A model generated the notes under the pieces. It was not told the DNA's origin. It did no database searches and was given only the letters and a program-made list of their open reading frames with translations. DNA of 64,000 bases from Ramlibacter ginsenosidimutans. GTDB lineage: Bacteria; Pseudomonadota; Gammaproteobacteria; Burkholderiales; Burkholderiaceae_C. Made by a program: the position numbers and the translations under genes. Where the stretch lies: assembly GCF_042678185.1 (NCBI RefSeq), contig NZ_JBHUDQ010000015.1; one strand, written 5' to 3'. This document shows, one piece after another, positions 17,959 through 25,571 of the stretch (the stretch's first letter is position 1; each line of letters starts with the position of its first letter).

Positions 17959-18785
17959 CCTACTGCGTCGGCATCAAGCTCAATGCAGGACTGGTGTTCC
18001 TGTCCGACTCGCGCACCAACGCGGGCGTGGACAACATCAGCACCTTCCGCAAGATGATCGTGTACGAGCGGCCGGGCGACCGCTTCATGGTGCTGCTGTC
18101 CGCCGGCAACCTGAGCATCGCGCAGTCGGTGCGCGAACTCCTGCAGGTCGAACAGTTGAAGGAGACCGACACGGGCGAGCCGGTCACGATCTGGAACGCC
18201 TCCAGCATGTTCGACGCCTGCCGCGTCCTGGGCCAGACCGTGCGCCACGTGTACGACCGCGATGCCAGGTCGCTGCAACAGGCAGGCGTGGAGTTCAACG
18301 TCAACCTGATCTTCGGCGGCCAGATCCGCGGCGAGGGCATGCGCCTGTTCCAGGTCTATTCGGCCGGCAACTTCATCGAGGCGACGGCGGAGACGCCCTA
18401 CTTCCAGGTGGGCGAGTACAAGTACGGCAAGCCGGTGCTGGACCGCGTACTGACGCCCGAGACCGACCTCGACGAGGCTGCCAAGTGCGCGCTGGTGTCC
18501 ATGGACTCCACCATGAAGTCCAACCTGTCCGTCGGCCCGCCGCTGGACCTGGTCGTGTACGAGGCGAACCGCTTCCAGACCGACAAGGTGGTGTGCATCG
18601 ACATGCAGAACCCCTACTTCCGGATGCTGCACACCGGCTGGGGCCAGAAGCTGCGCGAGGTGTTCGACAGCCTCGACGACCCGGTCTGGGACGAGTCGCA
18701 CACCGACACGCCGCTGCGCACCGACCCTGCCGGGCGCAGCAAGCCGCTGAAGAAGATCACGCGGCCGGAAGAGAAATTGATCTGA
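17955..18785 (+). CDS. Anbu-like proteasome-type protease
   Basis: A 276-residue member of the predicted proteasome-type protease family (COG3484). After removal of Met the chain starts at Thr. Counting Thr as 1, Asp17 (LSDSRTNAG) and Lys32 (TFRKM) match the Ntn-hydrolase triad of proteasome beta subunits. It is longer than HslV (about 175) and lacks an unfoldase partner nearby. Known Anbu genes usually occur with ATP-grasp, alpha-E and transglutaminase genes; none of these are here. It overlaps the mutS stop by 4 bp and so is translationally coupled to it. Assignment to Anbu versus a betaproteobacterial relative is unresolved. Confidence 0.85.
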   Translation: MTYCVGIKLNAGLVFLSDSRTNAGVDNISTFRKMIVYERPGDRFMVLLSAGNLSIAQSVRELLQVEQLKETDTGEPVTIWNASSMFDACRVLGQTVRHVYDRDARSLQQAGVEFNVNLIFGGQIRGEGMRLFQVYSAGNFIEATAETPYFQVGEYKYGKPVLDRVLTPETDLDEAAKCALVSMDSTMKSNLSVGPPLDLVVYEANRFQTDKVVCIDMQNPYFRMLHTGWGQKLREVFDSLDDPVWDESHTDTPLRTDPAGRSKPLKKITRPEEKLI

Positions 18786-18821
18786 TGCGGCATTCCGCGC
18801 CGCCGGGATGACGGCCACCGC

Positions 18822-19619
18822 ATGGCCCTGATCGTCTTCTCGCACGCGAACAGTTTTGCGGCCAGCACCTACGGCGTGCTGTTCCGGCAGCTGCGTGCGC
18901 GCGGCTTCACCGTGAAGGCGCCGGACAGGTTCGGGCACGACCCGGCCTACCCGGTCAGCAACAACTGGCCGGGACTGATCCAGCAACTGCACGACTTCGC
19001 CGCCCGCGAGGTGGACAAGGCGGGCGAACCCGCGTTCCTGGTCGGACACTCGCTGGGCGGCTTCCTCAGCATCCTCTGCGCCGCACGCCACCCCCAGCTC
19101 GCGCGCGGCGTGCTGCTGCTCGACTCACCCCTGATCGGCGGCTGGAAGTCGCACGCGGTGCGCGCGGCCAAGCGCACGCAGCTGGTGGGATCCATTTCGC
19201 CGGGCGCGGTGAGCCGCAAGCGCAGGAACCGCTGGCCCTCGCAGGAGGCGGCGCTGGAGCACTTCCGGCACAAGAAGGCCTTCGCGCGCTGGGACCCGCA
19301 GGTGCTCGCCGACTACGTGGCCTACGGCACGCACGACGAAGACGGCCAGCGCGTCCTCAGCTTCGACCGCGAGGTCGAAACGCGCATCTACAACACGCTG
19401 CCGGACAACATGGCCGCGATGCTGAAGCGCCATCCCCTGCGCTGCCCCGTGGCCTTCATCGGCGGACTGCAGTCCGAGGAGATCGGGCAGGTCGGGATGG
19501 CAATGACCGCGAAGGTCACCGCCGGCCGGATCACGATGATGGATGGCAGCCACCTGTTCCCGATGGAAAAGCCCACGGCCACCGCCGCGGCCATCGAGGC
19601 CGCTTTGCTGGCGCTCTGA
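18822..19619 (+). CDS. Alpha/beta hydrolase
   Basis: A 265-residue alpha/beta hydrolase. The oxyanion region is VFSHANSF, the nucleophile elbow is GHSLGG (Ser near residue 75), and the late histidine is in MMDGSHLFPMEKP. It looks cytoplasmic, with no signal peptide. Its substrate is unknown. It lies 36 bp after the proteasome-like gene and could be in the same transcript. Confidence 0.85.
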   Translation: MALIVFSHANSFAASTYGVLFRQLRARGFTVKAPDRFGHDPAYPVSNNWPGLIQQLHDFAAREVDKAGEPAFLVGHSLGGFLSILCAARHPQLARGVLLLDSPLIGGWKSHAVRAAKRTQLVGSISPGAVSRKRRNRWPSQEAALEHFRHKKAFARWDPQVLADYVAYGTHDEDGQRVLSFDREVETRIYNTLPDNMAAMLKRHPLRCPVAFIGGLQSEEIGQVGMAMTAKVTAGRITMMDGSHLFPMEKPTATAAAIEAALLAL

Positions 19620-19691
19620 CGGCCCCCGGTCCTACGTGCCCCTACTCACGCACGGCAAGCGGGAGCCCGCGCGAGGGCGCAGCATCGACGC

Positions 19692-20450
19692 ATGTCCTCA
19701 CCCCAAGCGCTCGCCTTCCAGGCGCCCTCCCTCGCCTTGCTCGCTGCCGAGCCCCTGCGTGCCCTCTTTGAACTCTGTGCCGGCAAGGTTGCCGCACCAT
19801 CCACCGTCGAAGGCGACGGCCATCCCGTCATCGTCTATCCCGGCCTCGGCGCGGGCCCCCTCACCACCGCGCAACTGCGCTCCTACCTGCGTAGCTGCAA
19901 CCTCGACGTCCATGACTGGGAGTTCGGCGTCAACACGGGCCCCAACGGCGCGCTGCACGAGTGGCTGGACGCGCTGGTGGCGCCAGTGCGCGCGCTGCAT
20001 GCCCGCGAGGGCCGGCGCGTGAGCCTCGTGGGCTGGAGCCTCGGTGGCATCTACGCCCGCGAGATCGCCAAGCGCTGTCCCGAGGCCGTGCGCCAGGTGA
20101 TCACGATGGGCACGCCACACCGGTCCATCCAGGGCGCCAACCATGCGGAAACGATCCTGCGCTGGATGGGCGGCGACACCTCGCAGCTCACGCCCGAGTT
20201 GACGGCACGCCTGGCCGAGCGCCCGCCCGTGCCGATCAGCTCGATCTACAGCAAGTCCGACGGCTTCGTGAGCTGGCGCGGTTGCCTGGAGACCGCGGCG
20301 CCGGACGTGGAGAACATCGCCGTCGATGCCAGCCACCTCGGCATGCCGACGCATTCGGAGGTGCTGCGCATCGTGGGCGACCGGCTCGCGCAAGCCGAAG
20401 GCCGGTGGCGGCCCTACCGCCGCCCGCGCGCGCGCCCCGCGGCCGGCTGA
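19692..20450 (+). CDS. Alpha/beta hydrolase, PGAP1/lipase-like
   Basis: A 252-residue alpha/beta fold protein with HPVIVYPGLGAGP as the first strand and loop, a nucleophile elbow GWSLGG, ITMGTPHRSIQG after it, and a C-terminal VDASHLGMPTHSEV carrying the likely catalytic His. The order resembles PGAP1-like or triacylglycerol lipase families. The N-terminal 40 residues are Leu/Ala-rich but not a classical signal peptide. It stands convergent to uppP. Confidence 0.82.
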   Translation: MSSPQALAFQAPSLALLAAEPLRALFELCAGKVAAPSTVEGDGHPVIVYPGLGAGPLTTAQLRSYLRSCNLDVHDWEFGVNTGPNGALHEWLDALVAPVRALHAREGRRVSLVGWSLGGIYAREIAKRCPEAVRQVITMGTPHRSIQGANHAETILRWMGGDTSQLTPELTARLAERPPVPISSIYSKSDGFVSWRGCLETAAPDVENIAVDASHLGMPTHSEVLRIVGDRLAQAEGRWRPYRRPRARPAAG

Positions 20451-20456
20451 GCCGCC

Positions 20457-21281
20457 CTACTCGCGCCAGTCCACCAGGCCCGTGAAGGCCGTGGCCAGCA
20501 CGACGAGCCCGAACACGATCCGGTACCACGCGAACGGTTTGAAGTCGTGGCTGGAGATGTAGCGCAGCAACCAGCGCACGCACAGCCACGCACTCAGGAA
20601 CGAAAAGACGAAGCCGACCGCGAACAGCGGCACGTCGCCCGCACCCAGCGAAGCGCGCTCCTTGTAGAGGCTGTACACCCCCGCGCCGATCAGCGTCGGG
20701 ATGGCCAGGTAGAACGAAAACTCGGTGGCGGCCTTGCGCGACAGGCCCAGCAGCATGCCGCCGATGATGGTCGCGCCGCTGCGGCTGGTGCCGGGCACCA
20801 GGGCCAGGCATTGCACGAGTCCGACCTTGAGCGCATCGGTCCAGCGCATCTCGTCCACCGAGTTGATGCGCACCGGCGGGTGGCGCCGGCCCTCCGCCCA
20901 CAGGATCACGAAGCCGCCGAGGATGAAGGTCGTCGCCACCACCCAGGGCGTGAAGAGGTGCTCCTTGATCACCTTGCCGAACAGCAGGCCCAGCACGACG
21001 GCGGGAAAGAAGGCGACCAGCACGTTGATGGCGAAGCGCTGCGCCTGCCGGTCGGTCGGCAGCGAGACGATCGTGCTGCGGATCTTCTGCCAATACACCA
21101 GGATCACGGCCAGGATGGCGCCGGTCTGGATGGCGATGTCGAACACCTTGGCCTTGTCGTCGTCGAAGTGCAGCAAGGCCCCCGTCAGGATGAGGTGACC
21201 CGTGCTGGAGACGGGAAGAAACTCCGTCAACCCCTCCACGATGCCCATGATCGTCGCCTTGACCAGCAACACAGCGTCCAC
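20457..21281 (-). CDS. uppP: Undecaprenyl-diphosphatase UppP/BacA
   Basis: A 274-residue polytopic membrane enzyme that dephosphorylates undecaprenyl pyrophosphate to recycle the lipid carrier, and gives bacitracin resistance when overproduced. The two catalytic motifs are EGLTEFLPVSSTGHLIL (residues 14-30) and LVPGTSRSGATIIGGM. I chose the GTG at 21281: it lies 6-8 bp after CAGGAG, and the next residues (DAVLLVKATIMGIVEG) match family starts. The upstream ATG at 21377 would add about 32 atypical residues. Confidence 0.95.
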   Translation of the reverse strand: MDAVLLVKATIMGIVEGLTEFLPVSSTGHLILTGALLHFDDDKAKVFDIAIQTGAILAVILVYWQKIRSTIVSLPTDRQAQRFAINVLVAFFPAVVLGLLFGKVIKEHLFTPWVVATTFILGGFVILWAEGRRHPPVRINSVDEMRWTDALKVGLVQCLALVPGTSRSGATIIGGMLLGLSRKAATEFSFYLAIPTLIGAGVYSLYKERASLGAGDVPLFAVGFVFSFLSAWLCVRWLLRYISSHDFKPFAWYRIVFGLVVLATAFTGLVDWRE

Positions 21282-21450
21282 GCAAGCTCCTGCAGCAAAA
21301 GGCGCGATTATCGTCGGGCTTGCCTGACGGCCGGCCGCGGCGTTCTGGCTCAGCCGCAGATTCGTCCGACAAGCCATGTCGGAAACAGCCAGTCACCGCC
21401 GCGCAGGGAACCTACAGGACGGTGTGGGAGCGCGGGCGACATTAACGTCC

Positions 21451-21600
21451 ATGAAAATCCTCAACCTGCTCCACGTAGTCGTCGCCCAGGCCTTCTACCG
21501 CTGGGCCATGGCCGAGATCAGTCCCATGCACCCGGACGTGCCGAAGATCATGGTCCGCCAGCATCAGCTGGCCGAGAAGTACCGGCGGATCTGGGCGTAA
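21451..21600 (+). CDS. Small hypothetical protein, 49 residues
   Basis: A short open frame MKILNLLHVVVAQAFYRW...QLAEKYRRIWA. It has a hydrophobic N-terminal third that could be a single membrane helix, then a charged tail. The start ATG has only a weak purine site. It sits between the divergent uppP promoter region and a perfect palindrome. It looks like a real small protein, since its composition is unlike shadow frames here, but I recognise no family. Confidence 0.5.
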   Translation: MKILNLLHVVVAQAFYRWAMAEISPMHPDVPKIMVRQHQLAEKYRRIWA

Positions 21601-21606
21601 AGGATT

Positions 21607-21640
21607 CACTCTGAAAAGTCGCGGGCGACTTTTCAGAGTG
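21607..21640. repeat. Perfect 34-bp palindrome
   Basis: Sixteen bases CACTCTGAAAAGTCGC (21607-21622) are exactly complementary to GCGACTTTTCAGAGTG (21625-21640), with a 2-bp centre. As RNA it would form a terminator-like hairpin but with no U-tract; as DNA it could be a protein binding site. Confidence 0.85.
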
Positions 21641-21788
21641 GCTTGATCAGTGGCGTGAGGACCGGCCAAGCCGGACCCTGAGCCAAGAGGGACCGCGCTG
21701 CATGTTATTCCGCGCGGTCCGGGTGCCGCGGTGCGGAGGTTGATCCGGCTCCGCTTCTCGCGCTGACCGTCCTGAGGGGCGGTTTTTC
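21641..21788 (+). ncRNA. Candidate structured sRNA or leader
   Basis: Three stem-loops follow one another: GACCGCGC/GCGCGGTC (21691-21719), GCGGAG/CTCCGC (21733-21754) and a terminator-like stem CCGTCC/GGGGCGG with T-tail (21766-21787). No gene is present in 21641-21899. It could be an independent sRNA, or an attenuator leader of the operon starting at 21900. No named family is recognised. Confidence 0.45.
21766..21787 (+). terminator. Intrinsic terminator upstream of the 2TM operon
   Basis: The stem CCGTCC (21767-21772) pairs with GGGGCGG (one G-U pair, loop TGAG) and is followed by TTTTT. It lies 112 bp before the start codon of the next gene. Confidence 0.65.
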
Positions 21789-21899
21789 ACGTCTGGCGGC
21801 GCGCATTTCGCGCCGCGTTTCCTGCGTTTCGTCGCACTCCGCTCGCCTGGCAGCGGGTGCATCGGCACAGTCGCCTCCGTCGATCCCACGGAGAGCGCC

Positions 21900-22310
21900 A
21901 TGCAGATGTCCCCCGTCATTGCCATTCACATGACCGCCGCCATCGCGGCGGTCGTCACCGGGCCGGTCGCCCTGTGGGCACGCCGTGCCCCAGCTGTCCA
22001 CCCCCGCCTGCACCGCGCCTTCGGCTATGCCTGGGTGACGCTGATGATCGCCACGGCGGTCTCGGCCTTCTTCATCCGCGACCGCAAGCTGCCGAACATC
22101 GACGGCTTCACGCCCATCCACCTGCTGATCCCGATCACGCTGGGCGTCCTGGCTTTCGCCTTCTGGAAGCTGGGCCGGCGCGATTTCGCCGGACACCGGC
22201 GCGCGATGCTGAGCCTGTATGTCCTCGCCTGCATCGTCACCGGCTTCTTCACGCTGCTGCCGCAGCGCTACCTGGGCCAGCTGCTGTGGACGCAGCTGGG
22301 CCTGATCTGA
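21900..22310 (+). CDS. DUF2306-like membrane protein
   Basis: A 136-residue protein with four predicted helices: PVIAIHMTAAIAAVVTGPVALW, FGYAWVTLMIATAVSAFF, IHLLIPITLGVLAFAFWKLG, and MLSLYVLACIVTGFFTLLP. His-Arg spaced residues (HPRLHRAFGYAW, GHRRAMLSLY) are characteristic of the DUF2306 family of unknown function. A GGAGAGCGCC ribosome site precedes the ATG. It is the first gene of a seven-gene unit reaching 26365. Confidence 0.8.
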   Translation: MQMSPVIAIHMTAAIAAVVTGPVALWARRAPAVHPRLHRAFGYAWVTLMIATAVSAFFIRDRKLPNIDGFTPIHLLIPITLGVLAFAFWKLGRRDFAGHRRAMLSLYVLACIVTGFFTLLPQRYLGQLLWTQLGLI

Positions 22311-22335
22311 ACCGTTCCACCTCAGGAGTCCCGCC

Positions 22336-22884
22336 ATGCTGATCCAGCTCGTCACCCAACACCCCGAAGCCCTGGGGACGATCGTGCGCAACACACCCAA
22401 GTGGGTCTGGGGCCTGCTGGCCTTCCTGCTCGCACTGGGCATCAGCCAGTTGCGCGACCGCACGGTCGGCGTGGCGCGCGCGTCCATCATGCCGGTGGCG
22501 ATGACCGCCCTCTCCCTGTGGGGCATGCTGGCCGCCTTCGGCAGCTCGCCGCTGCTCGCGTCAGCGCTCGGCGTCTGGATCGTGTGCGCGGGCCTCGTCT
22601 ACGCAGCCGTTGCCACGCTGCGGACGAAGGCGAGCTACGACCCAGCCTCCCGCACCTATGCGCTGCCGGGCAGCGTCGTCCCGCTCGCCCTGGTGCTCGG
22701 CATCTTCCTCGTGAAGTACTTCGTCGGCGTGGAGCTGGCGATGGCCCCCGCCTTGACGCGCGACACCCAGTACGCGCTGACTGTCGCCGCCATCTACGGC
22801 GCCCTCACCGGGATGTTCATCGGCCGCGCGTCCCTCCTGTGGCGCCTGTCGCTGCGCCCTCAAACCGCCGCGGTGGCCGCATGA
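22336..22884 (+). CDS. Five-helix membrane protein, unknown
   Basis: A 182-residue protein with about five membrane segments (WVWGLLAFLLALGISQL, SIMPVAMTALSLWGMLAAF, LGVWIVCAGLVYAAVATL, VPLALVLGIFLVKYFVGV, LTVAAIYGALTGMFIG). I recognise no characterised family; similar proteins are annotated as DUF6622-type in relatives (from memory). It starts 25 bp after the previous gene with a CAGGAG site, in an operon-like arrangement. Confidence 0.82.
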   Translation: MLIQLVTQHPEALGTIVRNTPKWVWGLLAFLLALGISQLRDRTVGVARASIMPVAMTALSLWGMLAAFGSSPLLASALGVWIVCAGLVYAAVATLRTKASYDPASRTYALPGSVVPLALVLGIFLVKYFVGVELAMAPALTRDTQYALTVAAIYGALTGMFIGRASLLWRLSLRPQTAAVAA

Positions 22885-22919
22885 ACGCCCGCGCCAGCCT
22901 CGCCTTCCAGGAGCACACC

Positions 22920-23204
22920 ATGCACGACCCCAGCGGGCAACTCGAACGGCGTGCGCGCCGCCGTGCCGGCATGAAACTGGGCTGGTACATCCACGCAGCC
23001 GTCTACGTCCTGGTGAACTGCTTCCTGGCCATGGTCTCCGCTGCGAGCGGCGGCCACTGGGCCGTGTTTCCGGCGCTGGGCTGGGGCCTGGGCCTGGCGA
23101 TCCACGGCGTCGTCGTCTTCATCGCCGCAGGTGGCGGCGGCCTGCAGGACCGCCTCGTCGAACGCGAGCGCCGCAAGTTGCGCGCGAGCGAGGAGCCGTG
23201 GTGA
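22920..23204 (+). CDS. 2TM domain protein A
   Basis: A 94-residue protein. Basic residues (ERRARRRAGMKLG) are followed by two helices (WYIHAAVYVLVNCFLAMV and WGLGLAIHGVVVFIAA) and a basic, charged tail (DRLVERERRKLRA). This is the 2TM domain. It is clearly paralogous to the gene at 24241 (shared GWYIHA(A/S)VY.LVN and GLA(I/L)HG). I chose the ATG at 22920, 7 bp after CCAGGAG; an earlier ATG at 22881 overlaps the previous stop. Function unknown; 2TM domains often sit at the N-terminus of LytS-like kinases. Confidence 0.85.
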   Translation: MHDPSGQLERRARRRAGMKLGWYIHAAVYVLVNCFLAMVSAASGGHWAVFPALGWGLGLAIHGVVVFIAAGGGGLQDRLVERERRKLRASEEPW

Positions 23205-24229
23205 TGCGCCGCCTCCTCACCACCGTCGCCACCCTGCTGGCGCTGGCCATCGGCACCGCGCACGCGGACGTCGGGCTGCTGGAGCTCCCCGCGCAGGGCG
23301 AGGACGGGCCGATCCAAGTCTTTTATCCGACCGCGCAGCATGCCGCGCCCGTGCAGCGCGGCCCCTTCGAGCTGCAGATCGCCGAGGGCGCAGCCCCGCG
23401 GCGTGGCAACGGTCGCCTGGTGGTGATCTCGCATGGCTCCGGCGGCAATGCCTGGGTGCATTCGGACTTCGCGAAGCGGCTGGCCGAAGCGGGCTTCGTC
23501 GTCGCCCTCCCGCTGCACCGGGGCGACAACTTCCGCGACATGTCCGAGGTCGGCCCCGCAAGCTGGAAGCGGCGGCCGCTCGAGATCTCGCGCGCCATCG
23601 ATGCGGTGGCGGCCGATGCCCGCCTGGCGCCCCTGCTCTCGCTGGACCGCGTGGGAATGTACGGCATGTCCGCCGGTGGCCATACGGCGCTGACGCTCGC
23701 GGGCGGACGCTGGTCGCCGGCCCGGATGCGCCAGCATTGCGAGGAGCACCTCGCCGACGATTTCCAGAGCTGCGTGGGCCTCGCCCTGGAACTCAAGGAC
23801 GATGGCTTCGACGGGCTGCGCAAGGCCGTGGCCCTGCGCGTGATCCGCTGGAAGCTGGACGATGCCTCTTCGTACGGCCACACCGACCCGCGGATCGCCG
23901 CCATCGTGGCCGAAGTGCCCTACGCCATCGACTTCGACCCGGCCTCGCTCGCGCACCCCGCGGTGCCACTGGGACTGGTGCGCGCCGGCCGCGACGCCTG
24001 GCTGCCGCACGCGTACCACGTCGACAGCGTATTGCGCGCGTGCCAGGGCTGCACGCTGGTGGCCGACCTGCCCACCGCCGGCCACGGTTCGCTGATGTCG
24101 CCGCAGCCCCCGGGCCTTTCCGGCACCGCGGCGAAGCTCTTGCGCGACCCGCCAGGTTTCGACCGCGCCCTGGTGCCGCAGGCGCAGGGTCGCGCCATCG
24201 CGTTCATGCAGCAGCACCTGCTCCCCTAG
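23204..24229 (+). CDS. Secreted dienelactone hydrolase-like protein
   Basis: A 341-residue protein with an N-terminal signal peptide (MRRLLTTVATLLALAIGTAHA) and an alpha/beta hydrolase fold of the COG4188 (PAF-acetylhydrolase/dienelactone hydrolase) type. It carries VVISHGSGGNAWVHSDFAKRL, the nucleophile elbow GMSAGGHTAL, and a late AGHGSLMSP with the probable catalytic His. I prefer the ATG at 23204 (TGATG overlap with the previous gene); two GTG codons precede it. Its place between two 2TM paralogues is unusual. The substrate is unknown. Confidence 0.85.
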   Translation: MRRLLTTVATLLALAIGTAHADVGLLELPAQGEDGPIQVFYPTAQHAAPVQRGPFELQIAEGAAPRRGNGRLVVISHGSGGNAWVHSDFAKRLAEAGFVVALPLHRGDNFRDMSEVGPASWKRRPLEISRAIDAVAADARLAPLLSLDRVGMYGMSAGGHTALTLAGGRWSPARMRQHCEEHLADDFQSCVGLALELKDDGFDGLRKAVALRVIRWKLDDASSYGHTDPRIAAIVAEVPYAIDFDPASLAHPAVPLGLVRAGRDAWLPHAYHVDSVLRACQGCTLVADLPTAGHGSLMSPQPPGLSGTAAKLLRDPPGFDRALVPQAQGRAIAFMQQHLLP

Positions 24230-24240
24230 AATCATCCGCG

Positions 24241-24537
24241 ATGCCCGCACCGCTCAGCCCCGAAGAGATCGAACACCTCGCCCGCCGCCGCGCCGGCGCG
24301 AAGATGGGCTGGTACATCCACGCGAGCGTGTACTTGCTGGTGAATCTCGCCCTGTTCGCCATGTCCGACTTCGGCTTCGGCCACCGCCATTGGCAGCGCT
24401 TCCCGCTGTTCGGCTGGGGCATCGGCCTGGCCCTGCATGGCATCTCGGTGTTCATGCTGGGCAAGGGCAGCGCGTTCCGCGAGCGCCTGGTCGAACGCGA
24501 GCGCGAGCGGCTGCGGCGCGAGCAGGAACGCCGGTGA
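24241..24537 (+). CDS. 2TM domain protein B
   Basis: A 98-residue paralogue of the 22920 gene, with HLARRRAGAKMGWYIHASVYLLVNLALF, a second helix GWGIGLALHGISVFML and the tail ERLVERERERLRREQERR. The tail is strongly helical and charged and could form a coiled coil. It begins 11 bp after the hydrolase. Its stop overlaps the kinase start by 4 bp (GTGA), so it and the kinase are translationally coupled. It may be a detached sensing module of the kinase (inference). Confidence 0.88.
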   Translation: MPAPLSPEEIEHLARRRAGAKMGWYIHASVYLLVNLALFAMSDFGFGHRHWQRFPLFGWGIGLALHGISVFMLGKGSAFRERLVERERERLRREQERR

Positions 24538-25571
24538 TCCGCATCGACCCCATCTCCAAGCTGCAGCACCTGCTGCAGACGCTCGCCTTCTGCATGGTGA
24601 TCGCGACGCTGCAGGTCGCCTTCGAGCCGGACAAGCCCTACGGGGTGCCCACCGTGTATTCGCTGTTCATCGGCACGATGATCTGGGCGATCGTCGACCT
24701 GGGGCGGCACCTGCTGCCCTCGGCGCGCGAGACCGGCTGGCCCACCGGCTTCGCCGGCGTGGCGCTGGTGGCCGTCGGCATCGGCGGCGGCTGGTGGCTC
24801 GGCAACCGGCTCGGTGACGGCGTCTGCCTCGCCTTCGGCCTGTACCACGGGCCGCCGGTGGACCCGGCGAAGGACTTGCGCAACTCGGTGCTGATCACGT
24901 TGATGTCCGGCATCGCGGGAAGCTACTGGTTCTACAGCCGCAACAGGAGCGCCTACCTCGAACGCAAGATGGGCGAAGCGCGCCAGCACGCGGGCGAGGC
25001 GCGGCTGAAGCTGCTGGAGACGCAGCTGGAGCCGCACATGCTGTTCAACACGCTCGCCAACCTGCGCGTGCTGATCGGCATCGACCCGCCGCGCGCGCAG
25101 CACATGCTCGATCACATGATCGCGTACCTGCGCGCGACGCTCGACGCGTCGCGCGCCACGACGCATCCGCTGCAGCGGGAGTTCGACCGGCTGCGCGACT
25201 ATCTGGAGCTGATGGCGATCCGCATGGGCGAGCGGCTCTCGTACACGCTGGAACTGCCGCCCGAACTCGCCGGCGTGCGGGTGCCGACGCTGCTGCTGCA
25301 GCCGCTGGTGGAGAACAGCATCCAGCACGGGCTGGAGCCCAAGGTGCAAGGCGGCCGCATCACGGTGCGCGCAGCGCGCGAAGGCGAGCTGCTGGTGCTC
25401 ACGGTGGACGACACCGGCGTGGGCGACGCACGCGCGCCCGCCGGCGGCAACGGCTTCGGCCTGGCCCAGATCCGCGAGCGCCTGCAGGCGCTGCATGGCG
25501 AGCGCGCGCGCCTGGACTTCCACGCCGATGCCGGCGGCGCGCACGCGCGCATCACGCTGCCCCTCGCATGA
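24534..25571 (+). CDS. LytS-type sensor histidine kinase
   Basis: A 345-residue kinase. About four membrane segments run to residue 135 (for example LLQTLAFCMVIATLQVAF, VYSLFIGTMIWAIVDLG), then a short linker. The His_kinase domain has ETQLEPHMLFNTLANL with the phosphorylated His near 168, and the HATPase has LLLQPLVENSIQHG and GFGLAQIRERL. Start: a GTG overlapping the 2TM-B stop. It pairs with the LytTR regulator that follows (4-bp overlap). The sensed signal is unknown; the 2TM neighbours are candidates for co-sensing. Confidence 0.93.
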   Translation: MIRIDPISKLQHLLQTLAFCMVIATLQVAFEPDKPYGVPTVYSLFIGTMIWAIVDLGRHLLPSARETGWPTGFAGVALVAVGIGGGWWLGNRLGDGVCLAFGLYHGPPVDPAKDLRNSVLITLMSGIAGSYWFYSRNRSAYLERKMGEARQHAGEARLKLLETQLEPHMLFNTLANLRVLIGIDPPRAQHMLDHMIAYLRATLDASRATTHPLQREFDRLRDYLELMAIRMGERLSYTLELPPELAGVRVPTLLLQPLVENSIQHGLEPKVQGGRITVRAAREGELLVLTVDDTGVGDARAPAGGNGFGLAQIRERLQALHGERARLDFHADAGGAHARITLPLA

